64,000 nt of DNA. Source: an uncultured Magnetospirillum sp. (GTDB lineage: Bacteria > Pseudomonadota > Alphaproteobacteria > Rhodospirillales > Magnetospirillaceae). The stretch lies in contig NZ_CAINTR010000008.1 in assembly GCF_903853455.1 (NCBI RefSeq), forward strand, positions 1 through 64,000, in the 5' to 3' direction. Both the position numbers and the translations under genes were made by a program. Positions within the stretch are counted from its first letter, which is position 1. The number at the start of each line of letters is the position of its first letter. Below the pieces are notes generated by a model, which made no database searches, had not been told where the DNA came from, and saw only the letters and a program-made list of their open reading frames with translations. Below are positions 1-8,511 of this stretch, one piece after another.

Positions 1-45
1 CAACGGCTCCATGTTCCCCTTGCGCAGCGTCTTCCGAGACGGCAT
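1..45 (-). CDS. Start of an unidentified protein, cut by the window edge
   Basis: Only the first 15 codons are present (MPSRKTLRKGNMEPL), running off the left edge. The start is supported by a strong GGAGGAGG Shine-Dalgarno sequence at about 51-58, four to six bases before the ATG. It lies 73 bases downstream of the TIR gene on the same strand and could be co-transcribed with it. No function can be assigned from so little sequence. Confidence 0.5.
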   Translation of the reverse strand, partial: MPSRKTLRKGNMEPL

Positions 46-118
46 TCGACCCTCCTCCGTTTCTCTTCGCAAAGAACGAAGTGGGTCATGTGGCGGGATT
101 CACCCGCCCTGCGCGCTC

Positions 119-1249
119 TCAAAAAGTGCCAAAGTCGAGCTTATGGCGGGTGCGGTAGGTCTTGAGGTAGCGGGCGAGGCTCCAATGGCTGGCGAACATG
201 TAGGCCGCCGCCTGTTCCAGCGCCAACGGCAGGTAGCCCAACTCCGTCGCCAGCTCCGCCGCCGACTTGGCATCAGGATCGCCGCTGCGCTCGGTCAGCA
301 GCGCCGCCGCGTCGGCCGGGCTCATGACGTCCACGTCCAGCGGCTGGACATGGTGCCATGCCCCGTCGCGGGACGTCAGGATCACCGCCCCCGATCCCTG
401 GGGCAGCCAGTCCTTGACGTCGTCCTCGGTCTCGGCGTTGTCGTAGACCAGCAGCCAGCCGGGATGCGCCTTCAGCCAAGCCAGCGCCGCCCGGGCGCGA
501 GTCTCGGCGTTGGTCTCCTCCGGCGCCACCGCCCCCAGCTCGACCGCCAGCCCGCCCAAGCCGCCCAGCAGTCCCTCGACGCTCTCCGCCCGCAGCCACC
601 ACACCAGTTCGAAATCGGCGAGGTGGCGCCAGGCATATTCCAGCGCCGTCTGGCTTTTGCCGATGCCGCCCAGCCCGTGCAGCGCCGTCAGCGCCACCGG
701 TCCCGAGGTCAGGGCCCGCTCCAACCGCTCCAGCAACTCGGCCCGGCCGGTGAAATGGGGATTGGAGGCGGCGAGGTTGTGGCGGGTGGCACCGGGAAAA
801 CGCGGCTCGGGCGGCGGCTGGCCGGGAAAGTCCGGCTCGGTGGTGGGGCGGCCGGATGGCCCGATGGCGTCGAGCAAAAGCCGCTTGGCCGCGTCACGGT
901 CCTGGATGCCCACCAGATCGCAATAAACGTTGGTCTTCAGCAGTCCATCCGGCTGGCACTCGCCGACCCGCACCCCCAGCAGCTTGCGGGCGGCACCGAC
1001 CGGATCGTCCACAAAGATGTTGGTCCATTCCGCCAGACAAAACTTCGACGTCAGGTAGGGCGGCGACAACACCATCACCGTGCGGTCGCACTCCTGGATC
1101 GCCTTGTGCATCTCGGCGACGAAGTTGCTTCCCGCCGGAAAATCATAGGCCTGAAGGCGGGTGATATAGCCCTTGCCCCGCAGGACGAAGTCGATCCACT
1201 TCGCCCATGACAGGTCGGCCCCGGTATAGCTGATGAAGAAATCCGTCAC
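119..1249 (-). CDS. TIR domain / NB-ARC-type STAND ATPase
   Basis: A 376-residue protein from a GTG start with a GGCGGGAGGG ribosome site; a TTG eight codons upstream is less likely. Residues about 3-130 are a TIR domain (FFISYTGAD, then SPPYLTSKFCLAEW with the glutamate typical of NADase TIRs at 74). After a proline-rich linker comes an NB-ARC-like NTPase with P-loop GLGGIGKS (192-199), Walker B WLLVYDN (265-271), TSR (292-294) and GYLPLAL (338-344). Family members normally continue into helical or TPR sensor repeats, but this one stops after the NTPase core. TIR-STAND proteins can act in immunity or cell suicide by NAD+ depletion; that role is inferred. The short C-terminus may be a minimal architecture or a truncation. 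Confidence 0.8.
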   Translation of the reverse strand: MTDFFISYTGADLSWAKWIDFVLRGKGYITRLQAYDFPAGSNFVAEMHKAIQECDRTVMVLSPPYLTSKFCLAEWTNIFVDDPVGAARKLLGVRVGECQPDGLLKTNVYCDLVGIQDRDAAKRLLLDAIGPSGRPTTEPDFPGQPPPEPRFPGATRHNLAASNPHFTGRAELLERLERALTSGPVALTALHGLGGIGKSQTALEYAWRHLADFELVWWLRAESVEGLLGGLGGLAVELGAVAPEETNAETRARAALAWLKAHPGWLLVYDNAETEDDVKDWLPQGSGAVILTSRDGAWHHVQPLDVDVMSPADAAALLTERSGDPDAKSAAELATELGYLPLALEQAAAYMFASHWSLARYLKTYRTRHKLDFGTF

Positions 1250-1325
1250 GCGCCACCCTCCCGCCTTTCTCAACCTTAACAGGCTGGATGGCGTGGGGAA
1301 AGGGGGCGCATAACCTCAAGAATCC

Positions 1326-1443
1326 GTCATGCGCGGGCTTGTCCCGCGTATCCACGCGGTTGGGCGACTTGATCATGCCCTATGGTCCCACCACCGGCGG
1401 GGCACTGCGGCGTGGACCCCCGGGACGAGCCCGGGGGTGACGA
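1326..1443. repeat. Intergenic inverted-repeat element, family 1, copy 1
   Basis: Starts GTCATGCGCGGGCTTGTCCCGC, continues to TATCCACGC, and after a variable middle ends with a GCGTGGA block, a CCCGGG-rich hairpin and TGACG. The left arm folds as GCGGG/CCCGC around CTTGT, and the right arm as a GC-rich stem. Related copies lie at 13750-13851 and 41885-41984. It fills the gap between the DUF1150 gene and the TIR gene. I see no coding capacity in it. Confidence 0.8.
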
Positions 1444-1456
1444 CGGGCGTTGACTC

Positions 1457-1693
1457 TCAGTGGACGCTCAGCGGCTCCAGGTCGTGCTGGCGCACGGCGG
1501 CGAAGGCGGTGGCGCGGTCGGGGGCTTCGCCGATCTGGGTGCCGTCGGCGGCATGGATGGCCCAGCTGCCCTCGCCGGTGGCGCCCTTGTGGCGGACATA
1601 GGCGATGATGGGAATGCCCCAGGTCGCCAGATCGGACACGCTCATGATCCCGACGGGGACGGTGGCGATGGCCTTGTCGTCTGTGTTCTTCAT
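1457..1693 (-). CDS. DUF1150 family small protein
   Basis: A 78-residue protein with the alphaproteobacterial DUF1150 signature: SVSDLATWGIPIIAYVRH, then a glycine-rich strand and a C-terminal DRATAFAAVRQHDLEPLSVH. The start chosen is the ATG with GGGAGG just upstream (MKNTDDK); a longer reading adds 17 residues lacking this signal. Its start is one base beyond the stop of the Hsp20 gene, so the two are surely co-transcribed. This pairing with small heat-shock genes is common in alphaproteobacteria. Function is unknown; a role in stress response is inferred from its neighbour only. Confidence 0.8.
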   Translation of the reverse strand: MKNTDDKAIATVPVGIMSVSDLATWGIPIIAYVRHKGATGEGSWAIHAADGTQIGEAPDRATAFAAVRQHDLEPLSVH

Positions 1694-1694
1694 G

Positions 1695-2204
1695 TCAGAC
1701 CTCCCTGTTCTGGCCGGTTCTGGCCCGGGAATGTGCGGAACCATCGGCGTCGGCCGCGACCGTGATGGTCTGGGCCTGAGTATTGGGACGCGCGCCGCCC
1801 TGGATGGGGATGCTGCGGATACGGGGCTCCGGCAGCTGGCGGATCAGATCGATGTGCAACAGACCGTTGTCGAGCGCCGCCTCGCCCACTTCGATCCCCT
1901 CGGCCAGCACGAAGGCGCGCTGAAACTGCCGCGCGGCGATGCCGCGATGGATGAAGATGCGACCGGCCTCGTCCTCGTTCTGGCAACCGCGGATGACCAA
2001 CTGGTTGTCTTCCAGCGCCACCGACAGATTGTCCATGGAGAACCCGGCCACCGCCAGGGTGATGCGCAACCCGCTTTCGCCGGTCTGCTCGATATTGTAG
2101 GGGGGATAACCCTCCGCCGAAGTCTTCGAGATACGGTCGAGCACCCGCTCGAAATGATCGAAACCCAGCAGCAGCGGACTATTGAAGGCGGATAAACGGG
2201 ACAT
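1695..2204 (-). CDS. Small heat-shock protein, Hsp20 / alpha-crystallin family
   Basis: A 169-residue IbpA/HspH-type holdase chaperone that would bind unfolding proteins in the cytoplasm. The N-terminus MSRLSAFNSPLLLGFDHFERVLDR and the following YPPYNIEQ are typical of the class. The alpha-crystallin domain occupies roughly 35-135 (LRITLAVAGFSMDNLSVAL, then IFIHRGIAARQFQRAFVLAEG). The start is the ATG preceded by CGAGGAGGA. An upstream promoter-like sequence at 2274-2306 probably drives this gene and the DUF1150 gene. The C-terminal tail after the domain is long and polar. Confidence 0.9.
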   Translation of the reverse strand: MSRLSAFNSPLLLGFDHFERVLDRISKTSAEGYPPYNIEQTGESGLRITLAVAGFSMDNLSVALEDNQLVIRGCQNEDEAGRIFIHRGIAARQFQRAFVLAEGIEVGEAALDNGLLHIDLIRQLPEPRIRSIPIQGGARPNTQAQTITVAADADGSAHSRARTGQNREV

Positions 2205-2273
2205 ACGGACGTCCTCCTCGAACGATGAGCGAGTACGATGTCGAAGGGCCCGACCATTCGGCACCCTTGCTGT

Positions 2274-2306
2274 ATTATATCTGGGCGGTATTAAAGGATC
2301 GTCAAG
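2274..2306 (-). promoter_or_regulatory. Promoter-like sequence for the Hsp20 gene
   Basis: Reading the minus strand, CTTGAC (2306-2301) is followed 20-21 bases later by TATAAT (2279-2274), just upstream of the Hsp20 gene. The spacing is long for the housekeeping sigma factor. A CTTGA-type -35 with a CCCAGATAT-like downstream box resembles alphaproteobacterial RpoH (heat-shock) promoters, which would fit the gene. The -35 overlaps the region immediately after the stop of the fcl gene. Position is seen; sigma assignment is inference. Confidence 0.45.
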
Positions 2307-2307
2307 T

Positions 2308-3261
2308 TTAATGGATGTCCCCCGCCCGCCGCAGATAATCCTGGTAGGCCGCCCGCAGCCCGTCCTCCAACGACGTCCGCGCCCGCCAGCCTAGGGCGTG
2401 GACCTTGGCGGAGTCCATGAATTTGCGCGGCATGCCGTCGGGCTTGGTGGTGTCGAAGGCGAAGCTGCCGGTCCAGCCCACCGCATTGGCGATAGCCTCG
2501 GCCAGTTGGCGGATGGAGTATTCATTGCCGCTGCCCAGGTTCAGCATCTCCTCGCCCGAGTAATGCGTCATCAGGAACACCGCCCCGTCGGCCATGTCCT
2601 CGGAATACATGAATTCGCGCAGCGGCGTGCCGGTGCCCCACAAGGTGACGCTGTCCAGCCCCTGGCGCTTGGCGTCGTGGATGCGCATCATCAGCGCCGC
2701 CGCCACATGGCCGTGGGCGGGGTCGTAGCGGTCGCCCAGGCCGAACAGGCCGGCCGGCAGCGCCGAAATGAAGTCGCAGCCATACTGGCGGCGATAGGCC
2801 TGGCACAGCTTGATGCCGGCGATCTTGGCGACGGCGTACCATTCGTTGGTGGGCTCCAGCGGCCCGGTCAGCAACATTCCCTCGGTCAGCGGCTGCTCCG
2901 CCAGCCGGGGATAGATGCAGTTGGACCCCAGGAACAGCAGCTTGGACACCCCGGTCTTCCAGGCTCCGTGGATGACGTTGGTCTCGATGGCCAGATTATC
3001 GTAGAGGAACTCGGCCGGCCGCGTGCTGTTGGCCAGGATGCCCCCCACCGTGGCGGCGGCCAGGAATACCGCCTCGGGCTTGTGGGCCGCCATCCAGTCC
3101 TCGACCTCGGCCTGGCGGCGCAGGTCCAGCGCGTCGCGCCCCACCGTCAGGATCTCGCAGCCCTCGGTTTGCAGCCGGCGGACGATGGCCGAGCCGGCCA
3201 TGCCGCGATGGCCCACCACCCACACCCGCTTGCCGGTCAGTTGGAAAATCCGTTCGCTCAT
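2308..3261 (-). CDS. fcl: GDP-L-fucose synthase
   Basis: A 317-residue short-chain dehydrogenase/epimerase that converts GDP-4-keto-6-deoxy-mannose to GDP-L-fucose with NADPH. Visible are the nucleotide-binding VVGHRGMAGSAI, the LGSNCIYP block carrying the catalytic serine, and the YxxxK motif in NEWYAVAKIAGIK. PAGLFGLGDRYDP and REFMYSEDMA are typical of the family, and length is normal. It follows the membrane protein gene by three bases in a minus-strand run with gmhB and rsmB. No GDP-mannose 4,6-dehydratase (gmd) is in the window, so the substrate must come from elsewhere. Confidence 0.93.
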   Translation of the reverse strand: MSERIFQLTGKRVWVVGHRGMAGSAIVRRLQTEGCEILTVGRDALDLRRQAEVEDWMAAHKPEAVFLAAATVGGILANSTRPAEFLYDNLAIETNVIHGAWKTGVSKLLFLGSNCIYPRLAEQPLTEGMLLTGPLEPTNEWYAVAKIAGIKLCQAYRRQYGCDFISALPAGLFGLGDRYDPAHGHVAAALMMRIHDAKRQGLDSVTLWGTGTPLREFMYSEDMADGAVFLMTHYSGEEMLNLGSGNEYSIRQLAEAIANAVGWTGSFAFDTTKPDGMPRKFMDSAKVHALGWRARTSLEDGLRAAYQDYLRRAGDIH

Positions 3262-3264
3262 GAC

Positions 3265-5025
3265 TCAGTCCTTGTCCGCCGCCGGGTCCATGTCGGCCGG
3301 ATACGGCCATGATTTCAGCACCCGCCACCCCGCCGCCTCGCGCGCCAGCAGATGCGACGCGGCCTCGTCCAGGGGCTGGCCGAGAACCGCCGCCACGGCG
3401 GGAGTCTGAGTGCGCACCCAGATGAAATCGGGCTTCACCTTGGCCACTTGGTCGGCGATGGCAGGAGCGTTGAAGGCGGTCATGCTGGACACCACATGGC
3501 TGCCGAATCCCAGGTGGTAATTGGCGTAATTGCTGAAGAAGCCGGTGCCGTGGGCGTCGATCACCATCAGCCGCGCGCCCGCCGGCAACAGGCCCGCCAT
3601 CTCGGCGATGGTGGCGCGGGCATGCAGCTTGACCGGCGAAAGGTCGAACCGGATGTATTTCTGGCCGGCAAAAGGAACCACCACCGCCGCCAGCCCGCCC
3701 ACCACCATGGCCGCGCGGCCGATCCTCCTGCCGCCGAAGCGCCGCCACAGCCCCCCGGCCAGCAGGGCCGCGACCAGCATCTGCAAACTGCCGAGATGGG
3801 TGTTGTAGCGCCAGAACGACGCCGCGTTGGCGCTTTCGTAGCCGCCCAGGATGGCGAGGTAGACGAACAGCAGGAAGGCGTTGTAGCCGACGAAGACCAC
3901 GGCGAACAGCGGCACCAGCCGATGCTCCGGCCGCCGCCACGCCGCCAGGCCGACCATCACCAGACCGAGGCCGAAATAGCCGCCCTTGGCCGCCGCCACG
4001 TGGCGCATGCTGGTGAGAATCTCCGGCAGCAGCGGCCATTGCCAGTCGGACACGGCGCGAATGGACATGTCGCCGCCGCTGCCGGATACGTGCAGCCGCC
4101 AGGCCAGGGTCGCCACCACCGCCGGAACCAGGGCGACGGCCAGGATCGCCCAGGACAGCCGCCATCGACCGCCTTGACGCCAGGACTCCCAGTCCAGCGC
4201 CAGCACCAGCAGCCCCATCAAGGCGAAGTTGCCCTGCTTGGTCATGGGCAGCAGGGCGAAGACCAGGGCGAATTGCAGGGCGCGCCCCCGACCGCCCTCC
4301 CACAACCGCAGGCCCAGCACCGCCGAGAAGCCCACCGCCACGGCGGTGGCGGTATCGGCATAGCTGCTCAGCACCAGCTTGGGCACGAAGGTGGTGGCCA
4401 GGATCGTGACGCCGAGCACGCCCCAGGCGGCCCCGCCTCCCACCGTGTCGTCACCCCGGAACAGCCGCACCATCAGCCGGGCGCTGGCCGCCAGCAGCAA
4501 CAGGTTGAACCACGGCGCCACCGTGTCGGTGAAGTGCCCGATCAGCCGCCCGACCAGATAGAACACCACCGTCACCCCCGGCGGATAGCCGGGAAAGACG
4601 CTGTCGCTGGCCGGATGGCTGGGGCCGGGAAAGGCGTCGAACAGCGCCAGATAGCGGGCATTGGGCAGCCACTGGGAGAACTCGTCCCACTGCGACGGCT
4701 GCATGGAGGCGGTGGTCAGCAGCAGCGGCAGCATGGCCAGCAGCACCGTCACGCCGCCCCGGTCCACCGGCGGCTCGCCACGGCGCCACAGCACCAGAGC
4801 CGCGCCGCCCGCCATGACCAGCGACACCACCGCCAGGACGGTCAGCGGGACGTCGAGGACGCCGCCGGCCACGGTGAACAGGCCCGCCACCACCGCCCAG
4901 CCCACCGGCAGGTCGGCCTCGGGCAGACGGTCGCGCCCGCCCAAGGCGGCGCCGATCAGGGTGAAGCCCAACGCCACCGCCAGCAGGCCGGCCAGGGACA
5001 ACAATTGTGCCGCGCTCGGCACCAT
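3265..5025 (-). CDS. Polytopic membrane protein, probable GT-C-type glycosyltransferase
   Basis: About 586 residues with a dozen or so hydrophobic segments and a soluble C-terminal tail. A loop after the early membrane segments contains QPSQWDEFSQWLPNARY, an acidic loop reminiscent of GT-C enzymes that use polyprenyl-phosphate sugars, such as the dolichyl-phosphate-mannose mannosyltransferase group. The ATG at 5025 is used; an in-frame GTG at 5037 overlaps the stop of gmhB and could be the real, translationally coupled start. Its place between gmhB and fcl suggests glycan assembly. The exact donor and acceptor cannot be told, and a flippase or polymerase role is not excluded. Confidence 0.65.
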   Translation of the reverse strand: MVPSAAQLLSLAGLLAVALGFTLIGAALGGRDRLPEADLPVGWAVVAGLFTVAGGVLDVPLTVLAVVSLVMAGGAALVLWRRGEPPVDRGGVTVLLAMLPLLLTTASMQPSQWDEFSQWLPNARYLALFDAFPGPSHPASDSVFPGYPPGVTVVFYLVGRLIGHFTDTVAPWFNLLLLAASARLMVRLFRGDDTVGGGAAWGVLGVTILATTFVPKLVLSSYADTATAVAVGFSAVLGLRLWEGGRGRALQFALVFALLPMTKQGNFALMGLLVLALDWESWRQGGRWRLSWAILAVALVPAVVATLAWRLHVSGSGGDMSIRAVSDWQWPLLPEILTSMRHVAAAKGGYFGLGLVMVGLAAWRRPEHRLVPLFAVVFVGYNAFLLFVYLAILGGYESANAASFWRYNTHLGSLQMLVAALLAGGLWRRFGGRRIGRAAMVVGGLAAVVVPFAGQKYIRFDLSPVKLHARATIAEMAGLLPAGARLMVIDAHGTGFFSNYANYHLGFGSHVVSSMTAFNAPAIADQVAKVKPDFIWVRTQTPAVAAVLGQPLDEAASHLLAREAAGWRVLKSWPYPADMDPAADKD

Positions 5026-5033
5026 GGCGGCGA

Positions 5034-5576
5034 TCACGCCGCCACGCTCTTTTCGATGATCGCCACCGCTTCGGCCAGGTCGGCGACCACATGGTCGGCC
5101 TTGGTGCCGTCCACATGCTTGGCGCCATGGCCGGTGCGCACCAGGAAGGTGGCGGCGCCCACCGCCTGGCCCAACTCCACATCCACTTCCTTGTCGCCGA
5201 TCATGAAGGCCTGGGCCGGGTCGAAGTGATGCTCGGCCACCGCCTGGTCCACCATGCCGGGCAGCGGCTTGCGGCAGTCGCAATCGTCGTCGGGACCGTG
5301 GGGGCAGATATACAGGCCGTCGATGGCGGCGCCCTCGGCCTCCAGCATGGCGTAGAGCCGGGTGTGGATCTCGTCCAGCCGCGCCAGGTCGAAATAGCCG
5401 CGCGCGATGCCCGACTGGTTGGTGACCACGACGACGCCGAGATTCAGCCGGTTCAGCCGCCGGATCGCCGCCGCCACGCCGGGATAAAGCTCCAACTGAT
5501 CGGGATCGGACAGATAGTGCTTTTCCACATTGATGGTGCCGTCGCGATCGATCAGCACGAAACGTCGCTGGTTCAT
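5034..5576 (-). CDS. gmhB: D-glycero-D-manno-heptose 1,7-bisphosphate 7-phosphatase
   Basis: A 180-residue HAD-family phosphatase of the ADP-heptose pathway. It shows the nucleophile motif FVLIDRDGTI, the VVVTNQSGIARGYF block and the zinc-binding CPHGPDDDCDCRKP segment that sets GmhB apart from other HADs, plus MIGDKEVDVE. The start is the ATG beginning MNQRRFVLIDRDGT; a longer reading adds 19 implausible residues. Its ATG overlaps the region of the rsmB stop (TGAGATG). It pairs functionally with the isomerase gmhA at 27185-27805, which lies about 22 kb away. Confidence 0.92.
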   Translation of the reverse strand: MNQRRFVLIDRDGTINVEKHYLSDPDQLELYPGVAAAIRRLNRLNLGVVVVTNQSGIARGYFDLARLDEIHTRLYAMLEAEGAAIDGLYICPHGPDDDCDCRKPLPGMVDQAVAEHHFDPAQAFMIGDKEVDVELGQAVGAATFLVRTGHGAKHVDGTKADHVVADLAEAVAIIEKSVAA

Positions 5577-5577
5577 C

Positions 5578-6870
5578 TCAGACCCTTTGCAGCCGCGCCG
5601 CGAAGAATGCATCCATGCCGCCCTGCTCGGCAAGATGGCAGGGCAGGGTGCGCAGGTCGCCGGCCGGCGTGATCGCGTCGGCCAAGCCGCCGATCTCGTC
5701 CGTGGTGATGGGAATGCGCCGCAGCGGCGCCCCGGCCGCCAACAGGCGCTCGACCTGATCGACGCCCTCCTGGGGCTCCAGCGAGCAGACGCAATAGACC
5801 AGAACGCCGCCCGGCTTCAGCATGCCCACCGCCGCCTTGAGCAGGCGCTCCTGCACCATGGCCAGCTTGGTGATCTCGGCCGGATTCTTGTGCCGCGCCA
5901 CGTCGGGGTGACGCCGCAGGGTGCCGGTGGCCGAGCACGGCGCGTCGAGCAGGATGGCGTCGAACGGCGCCGGGGGAACCCAAGCGCCGGCATCGGCCTC
6001 GACCACATTGGCCGACAGGCCCAGCCGGGCCAGATTGGCGGTGAAGCGCACCAGCCGCTTGGCCGAACGGTCCACCGCCGTCACCACTCCACCGGCGGCG
6101 GCCAGTTGCAGCGCCTTGCCGCCCGGCGCGGCGCACAGATCGGCGACGGCCTTGCCCGCCACGTCGCCCAGCAGGCGAGCCGGCAAGGCGGCGGCCACAT
6201 CCTGAACCCACCATGTCCCCTCGTCGAAGCCGGCCAGCCCCGCCACCGCGCCGCCGCCGCGCCGCCGCAGGGTGCCGGTGGGCAGGATCTCGGCCTCCAG
6301 CTTTTCCGCCCAGCCCTGGGGGTCGGCGGCGACGGTGATGTCCACCGGCGCCTCGGTCAGATGGGCGGTGGCGATGGCGCGCGCCGTGTCCTCGCCATAG
6401 GTCGCGACCCAGGACCGCCACAGCCAGTCGGGCGTGTTCAGCAGGGCGGCGTCCTGGGCCGCCACCATGGCGGCGCCATCGCGGGACAGCCGGCGCAAAA
6501 CCGCGTTGACCAGCTTGGCGAACCCGGCCAGCGGGGTTCCCTTGACCAGATCGACGCTGGTGGAAATGGCGGCATGGGCCGCCACGTCGAGAAACAGCAG
6601 TTGAGCGATGCCCAGCCGCAGCGCATGGGTGGCGGCGGCGGACTTGGCGCCCAGCGGCTTTTCCATGCAGCGCTCGATCAGATCGTCGATCTGCCCCAGC
6701 CGGCGTAGCGTGGTGGCCAGCAGCAGGCGGACGAAGCCGCGGTCGCGCTCGTCGAGGGCGGCAAGGCGGCTGTCGTCGAGGACGTCGTCCAGCAGCCGGT
6801 CGCGGTCCAGAACGGCGGCGAGGAGGTCGAGGGCGACGGAACGGGGCGTGGTGGCAGGTTTGCGGCTCAT
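5578..6870 (-). CDS. rsmB: 16S rRNA (cytosine-967-C5)-methyltransferase
   Basis: A 430-residue RsmB-type enzyme. The N-terminal third is an all-helical NusB-like RNA-binding domain ([20 protein letters not shown]). The C-terminal half is the SAM-dependent methyltransferase fold with [14 protein letters not shown] as the SAM site, [15 protein letters not shown], and [11 protein letters not shown] carrying the catalytic cysteine. The start [12 protein letters not shown] is preferred over an upstream extension of 24 residues. It heads the minus-strand run leading to gmhB and the glycan genes, which is likely positional rather than functional. Confidence 0.93.
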   Translation of the reverse strand: MSRKPATTPRSVALDLLAAVLDRDRLLDDVLDDSRLAALDERDRGFVRLLLATTLRRLGQIDDLIERCMEKPLGAKSAAATHALRLGIAQLLFLDVAAHAAISTSVDLVKGTPLAGFAKLVNAVLRRLSRDGAAMVAAQDAALLNTPDWLWRSWVATYGEDTARAIATAHLTEAPVDITVAADPQGWAEKLEAEILPTGTLRRRGGGAVAGLAGFDEGTWWVQDVAAALPARLLGDVAGKAVADLCAAPGGKALQLAAAGGVVTAVDRSAKRLVRFTANLARLGLSANVVEADAGAWVPPAPFDAILLDAPCSATGTLRRHPDVARHKNPAEITKLAMVQERLLKAAVGMLKPGGVLVYCVCSLEPQEGVDQVERLLAAGAPLRRIPITTDEIGGLADAITPAGDLRTLPCHLAEQGGMDAFFAARLQRV

Positions 6871-6935
6871 GGCGGCACCCTCGCCTCTCGGCTGGCGATT
6901 GTCAAATCCCGAGCCCCCGAAAAAGCCAATCTTTC

Positions 6936-6964
6936 TTGTCAATTCCAGGTGATTGCCGTAGAAG
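6936..6964 (+). promoter_or_regulatory. Sigma-70-like promoter for the UXS gene
   Basis: TTGTCA (6936-6941) and TAGAAG (6959-6964) are separated by exactly 17 bases and sit about 30 bases upstream of the start codon, in the divergent gap between rsmB and the UDP-glucuronate decarboxylase gene. Both boxes are imperfect, so this is a candidate only. Confidence 0.4.
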
Positions 6965-6992
6965 GCTGGGCATCATAAGGGGACGAAATCCG

Positions 6993-7946
6993 ATGAAATA
7001 CGGTCGCAAGCGGGTTCTGGTGACGGGCGGTGCCGGCTTCCTGGGGTCGCATCTGTGCGAACGCCTGCTGGCCGAGGGCAACGACGTCCTGTGCGTCGAC
7101 AACCTGTTCACCGGCACCAAGGACAACATCGTCCACCTGCTGGACAACCCCTATTTCGAGCTGGTGCGCCACGACGTGACCTTCCCCCTCTATGTGGAGG
7201 TGGACGAGATCTACAATCTGGCCTGCCCCGCTTCGCCCATCCACTACCAGCGCGACCCGGTCCAGACCACCAAGACCTCGGTGCATGGCGCCATCAACAT
7301 GCTGGGCCTGGCCAAGCGGGTCGGCGCCAAGATTTTCCAGGCCTCCACCTCCGAGGTCTACGGCGACCCCGAAGTCCACCCCCAGACCGAGGATTATCGC
7401 GGCAGCGTCAACCCCATCGGCCCGCGCGCCTGTTACGACGAGGGCAAGCGCTGCGCCGAGACCCTGTTCTTCGACTATTGGCGCCAGCACGGCATGCGCA
7501 TCAAGGTGGCGCGCATCTTCAACACCTATGGCCCGCGCATGCATCCCAACGACGGACGGGTGGTGTCGAACTTCATCGTCCAGGCGCTGGAAGGCCAGCC
7601 GATCACCCTGTACGGCGACGGCAGCCAGACCCGGTCGTTCTGCTTCGTCGATGACCTGATCGAAGGCTTCATCCGCCTGATGGCTTCGCCCGACGACGTC
7701 ACTGGCCCGATCAATCTCGGCAATCCGCGCGAAATGACGGTGCGCGAGCTGGCCGAAATGGTGGTCGCCATGGTGGGTGGCGCCAAGACCGAGATCGTCT
7801 ACCATCCGCTGCCGGCCGACGATCCGTTGCAGCGCCAGCCCAACATCACCCTGGCCAAGGACAAGCTCGGCTGGGAGCCCCGGATCACCCTGGAGCAGGG
7901 TCTCGAGCGCACCATCGCCTATTTCCGCGAGCGCATGAAGGCGTAA
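6993..7946 (+). CDS. UDP-glucuronate decarboxylase (UDP-xylose synthase)
   Basis: A 317-residue extended short-chain dehydrogenase that converts UDP-glucuronate to UDP-xylose via a 4-keto intermediate. It has the NAD-binding [12 protein letters not shown], the family-specific [13 protein letters not shown] and [16 protein letters not shown], and the catalytic YDEGKR (YxxxK). [21 protein letters not shown] is near diagnostic for UXS. The ATG is preceded by AAGGGGA at a good distance. It stands alone on the plus strand, divergent from rsmB, with a candidate promoter at 6936-6964. It supplies a pentose donor for the glycan pathway. Confidence 0.93.
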   Translation: MKYGRKRVLVTGGAGFLGSHLCERLLAEGNDVLCVDNLFTGTKDNIVHLLDNPYFELVRHDVTFPLYVEVDEIYNLACPASPIHYQRDPVQTTKTSVHGAINMLGLAKRVGAKIFQASTSEVYGDPEVHPQTEDYRGSVNPIGPRACYDEGKRCAETLFFDYWRQHGMRIKVARIFNTYGPRMHPNDGRVVSNFIVQALEGQPITLYGDGSQTRSFCFVDDLIEGFIRLMASPDDVTGPINLGNPREMTVRELAEMVVAMVGGAKTEIVYHPLPADDPLQRQPNITLAKDKLGWEPRITLEQGLERTIAYFRERMKA

Positions 7947-8056
7947 GAGGCCTCTCGATTTCGCGGAGGAGGTGACGCGGGAAGCATGGATGTGTGGGAC
8001 GCGTTCCGCGTGTCCTAAGTCTTCCGCCCGCGTGAGGGGCCATGGCGGCCTCTCCC

Positions 8057-8075
8057 GTCGTCCCTTCGGGATGAC
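8057..8075 (+). terminator. Candidate terminator hairpin after the UXS gene
   Basis: GTCGTCCC and GGGATGAC pair (one G-T wobble) around a TTC loop about 110 bases after the UXS stop. There is no clear T-run after it, so it may be a repeat fragment rather than a terminator. Confidence 0.3.
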
Positions 8076-8322
8076 ACCCTCGATTCCACCGCAACCACGC
8101 CTTATACCGTATCCCGCTGATCGGAACCGATCAGCGGTGCCCTCAATCGGCGGGCGGGCGCGAGCGCCCTTGCCTTCCGCGGCATGGGCCGCGCGTCGCG
8201 TTGCTCCTAACCAAGTCCCATCACAGGGGGCGATACCCCCCTGCAGCCCTTGCCATGACTGCGGCATCGGGGCGGGACTGTGGACGAGGTCATAGACGCC
8301 ACCCCGGCCGCCCCCGAGACTA

Positions 8323-8340
8323 GATTGCGGATCCGCAATC
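8323..8340. promoter_or_regulatory. Perfect 18-base palindrome upstream of the nuclease gene
   Basis: GATTGCGGATCCGCAATC reads the same on both strands and lies about 170 bases before the nuclease start, just ahead of the AT-rich probable promoter. Its form is that of an operator for a dimeric regulator; no regulator can be named. Confidence 0.4.
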
Positions 8341-8511
8341 ATCGCGCCTTGCCGGGGACGCGGCGCCCCCGATTATCTCGCAATACGTGATTATTTATCT
8401 TTCTATACAGTCTCGGACTCCATATCAATCGCCATACGCAACCTGCAGTGATTGCGATTTCGGCGAACCATGGGCATTCTACGAGAGCTGTCAATCTCTC
8501 CCAGGTGCGCC

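Larger units (their letters stand above)
7947..8511. other. 565-base non-coding stretch rich in hairpins
   Basis: No credible gene is seen. The stretch holds several inverted repeats. 8057-8075 is a GTCGTCCC/GGGATGAC hairpin, possibly the terminator of the UXS gene. 8114-8137 is an 11-base perfect stem around AA. 8156-8169 is GGGCGC/GCGCCC, and 8224-8243 is CAGGGGG/CCCCCTG. 8323-8340 is a perfect 18-base palindrome. The last 120 bases before the nuclease gene are noticeably AT-richer (CGTGATTATTTATCTTTC) and probably contain its promoter. Confidence 0.6.

Noticed and set aside
3352-5229. A 625-codon open frame on the plus strand
   Set aside because: Antisense to the membrane protein and gmhB genes, with low-complexity composition and no recognisable domain.
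8114-8137. Perfect 11-base inverted repeat as a possible tRNA or riboswitch
   Set aside because: No cloverleaf, T-loop or known aptamer features; a simple hairpin in a repeat-rich gap.
8452-8511. Longer N-terminus for the nuclease
   Set aside because: Starting here would put 20 residues before a typical signal peptide; the ATG at 8512 fits export better.
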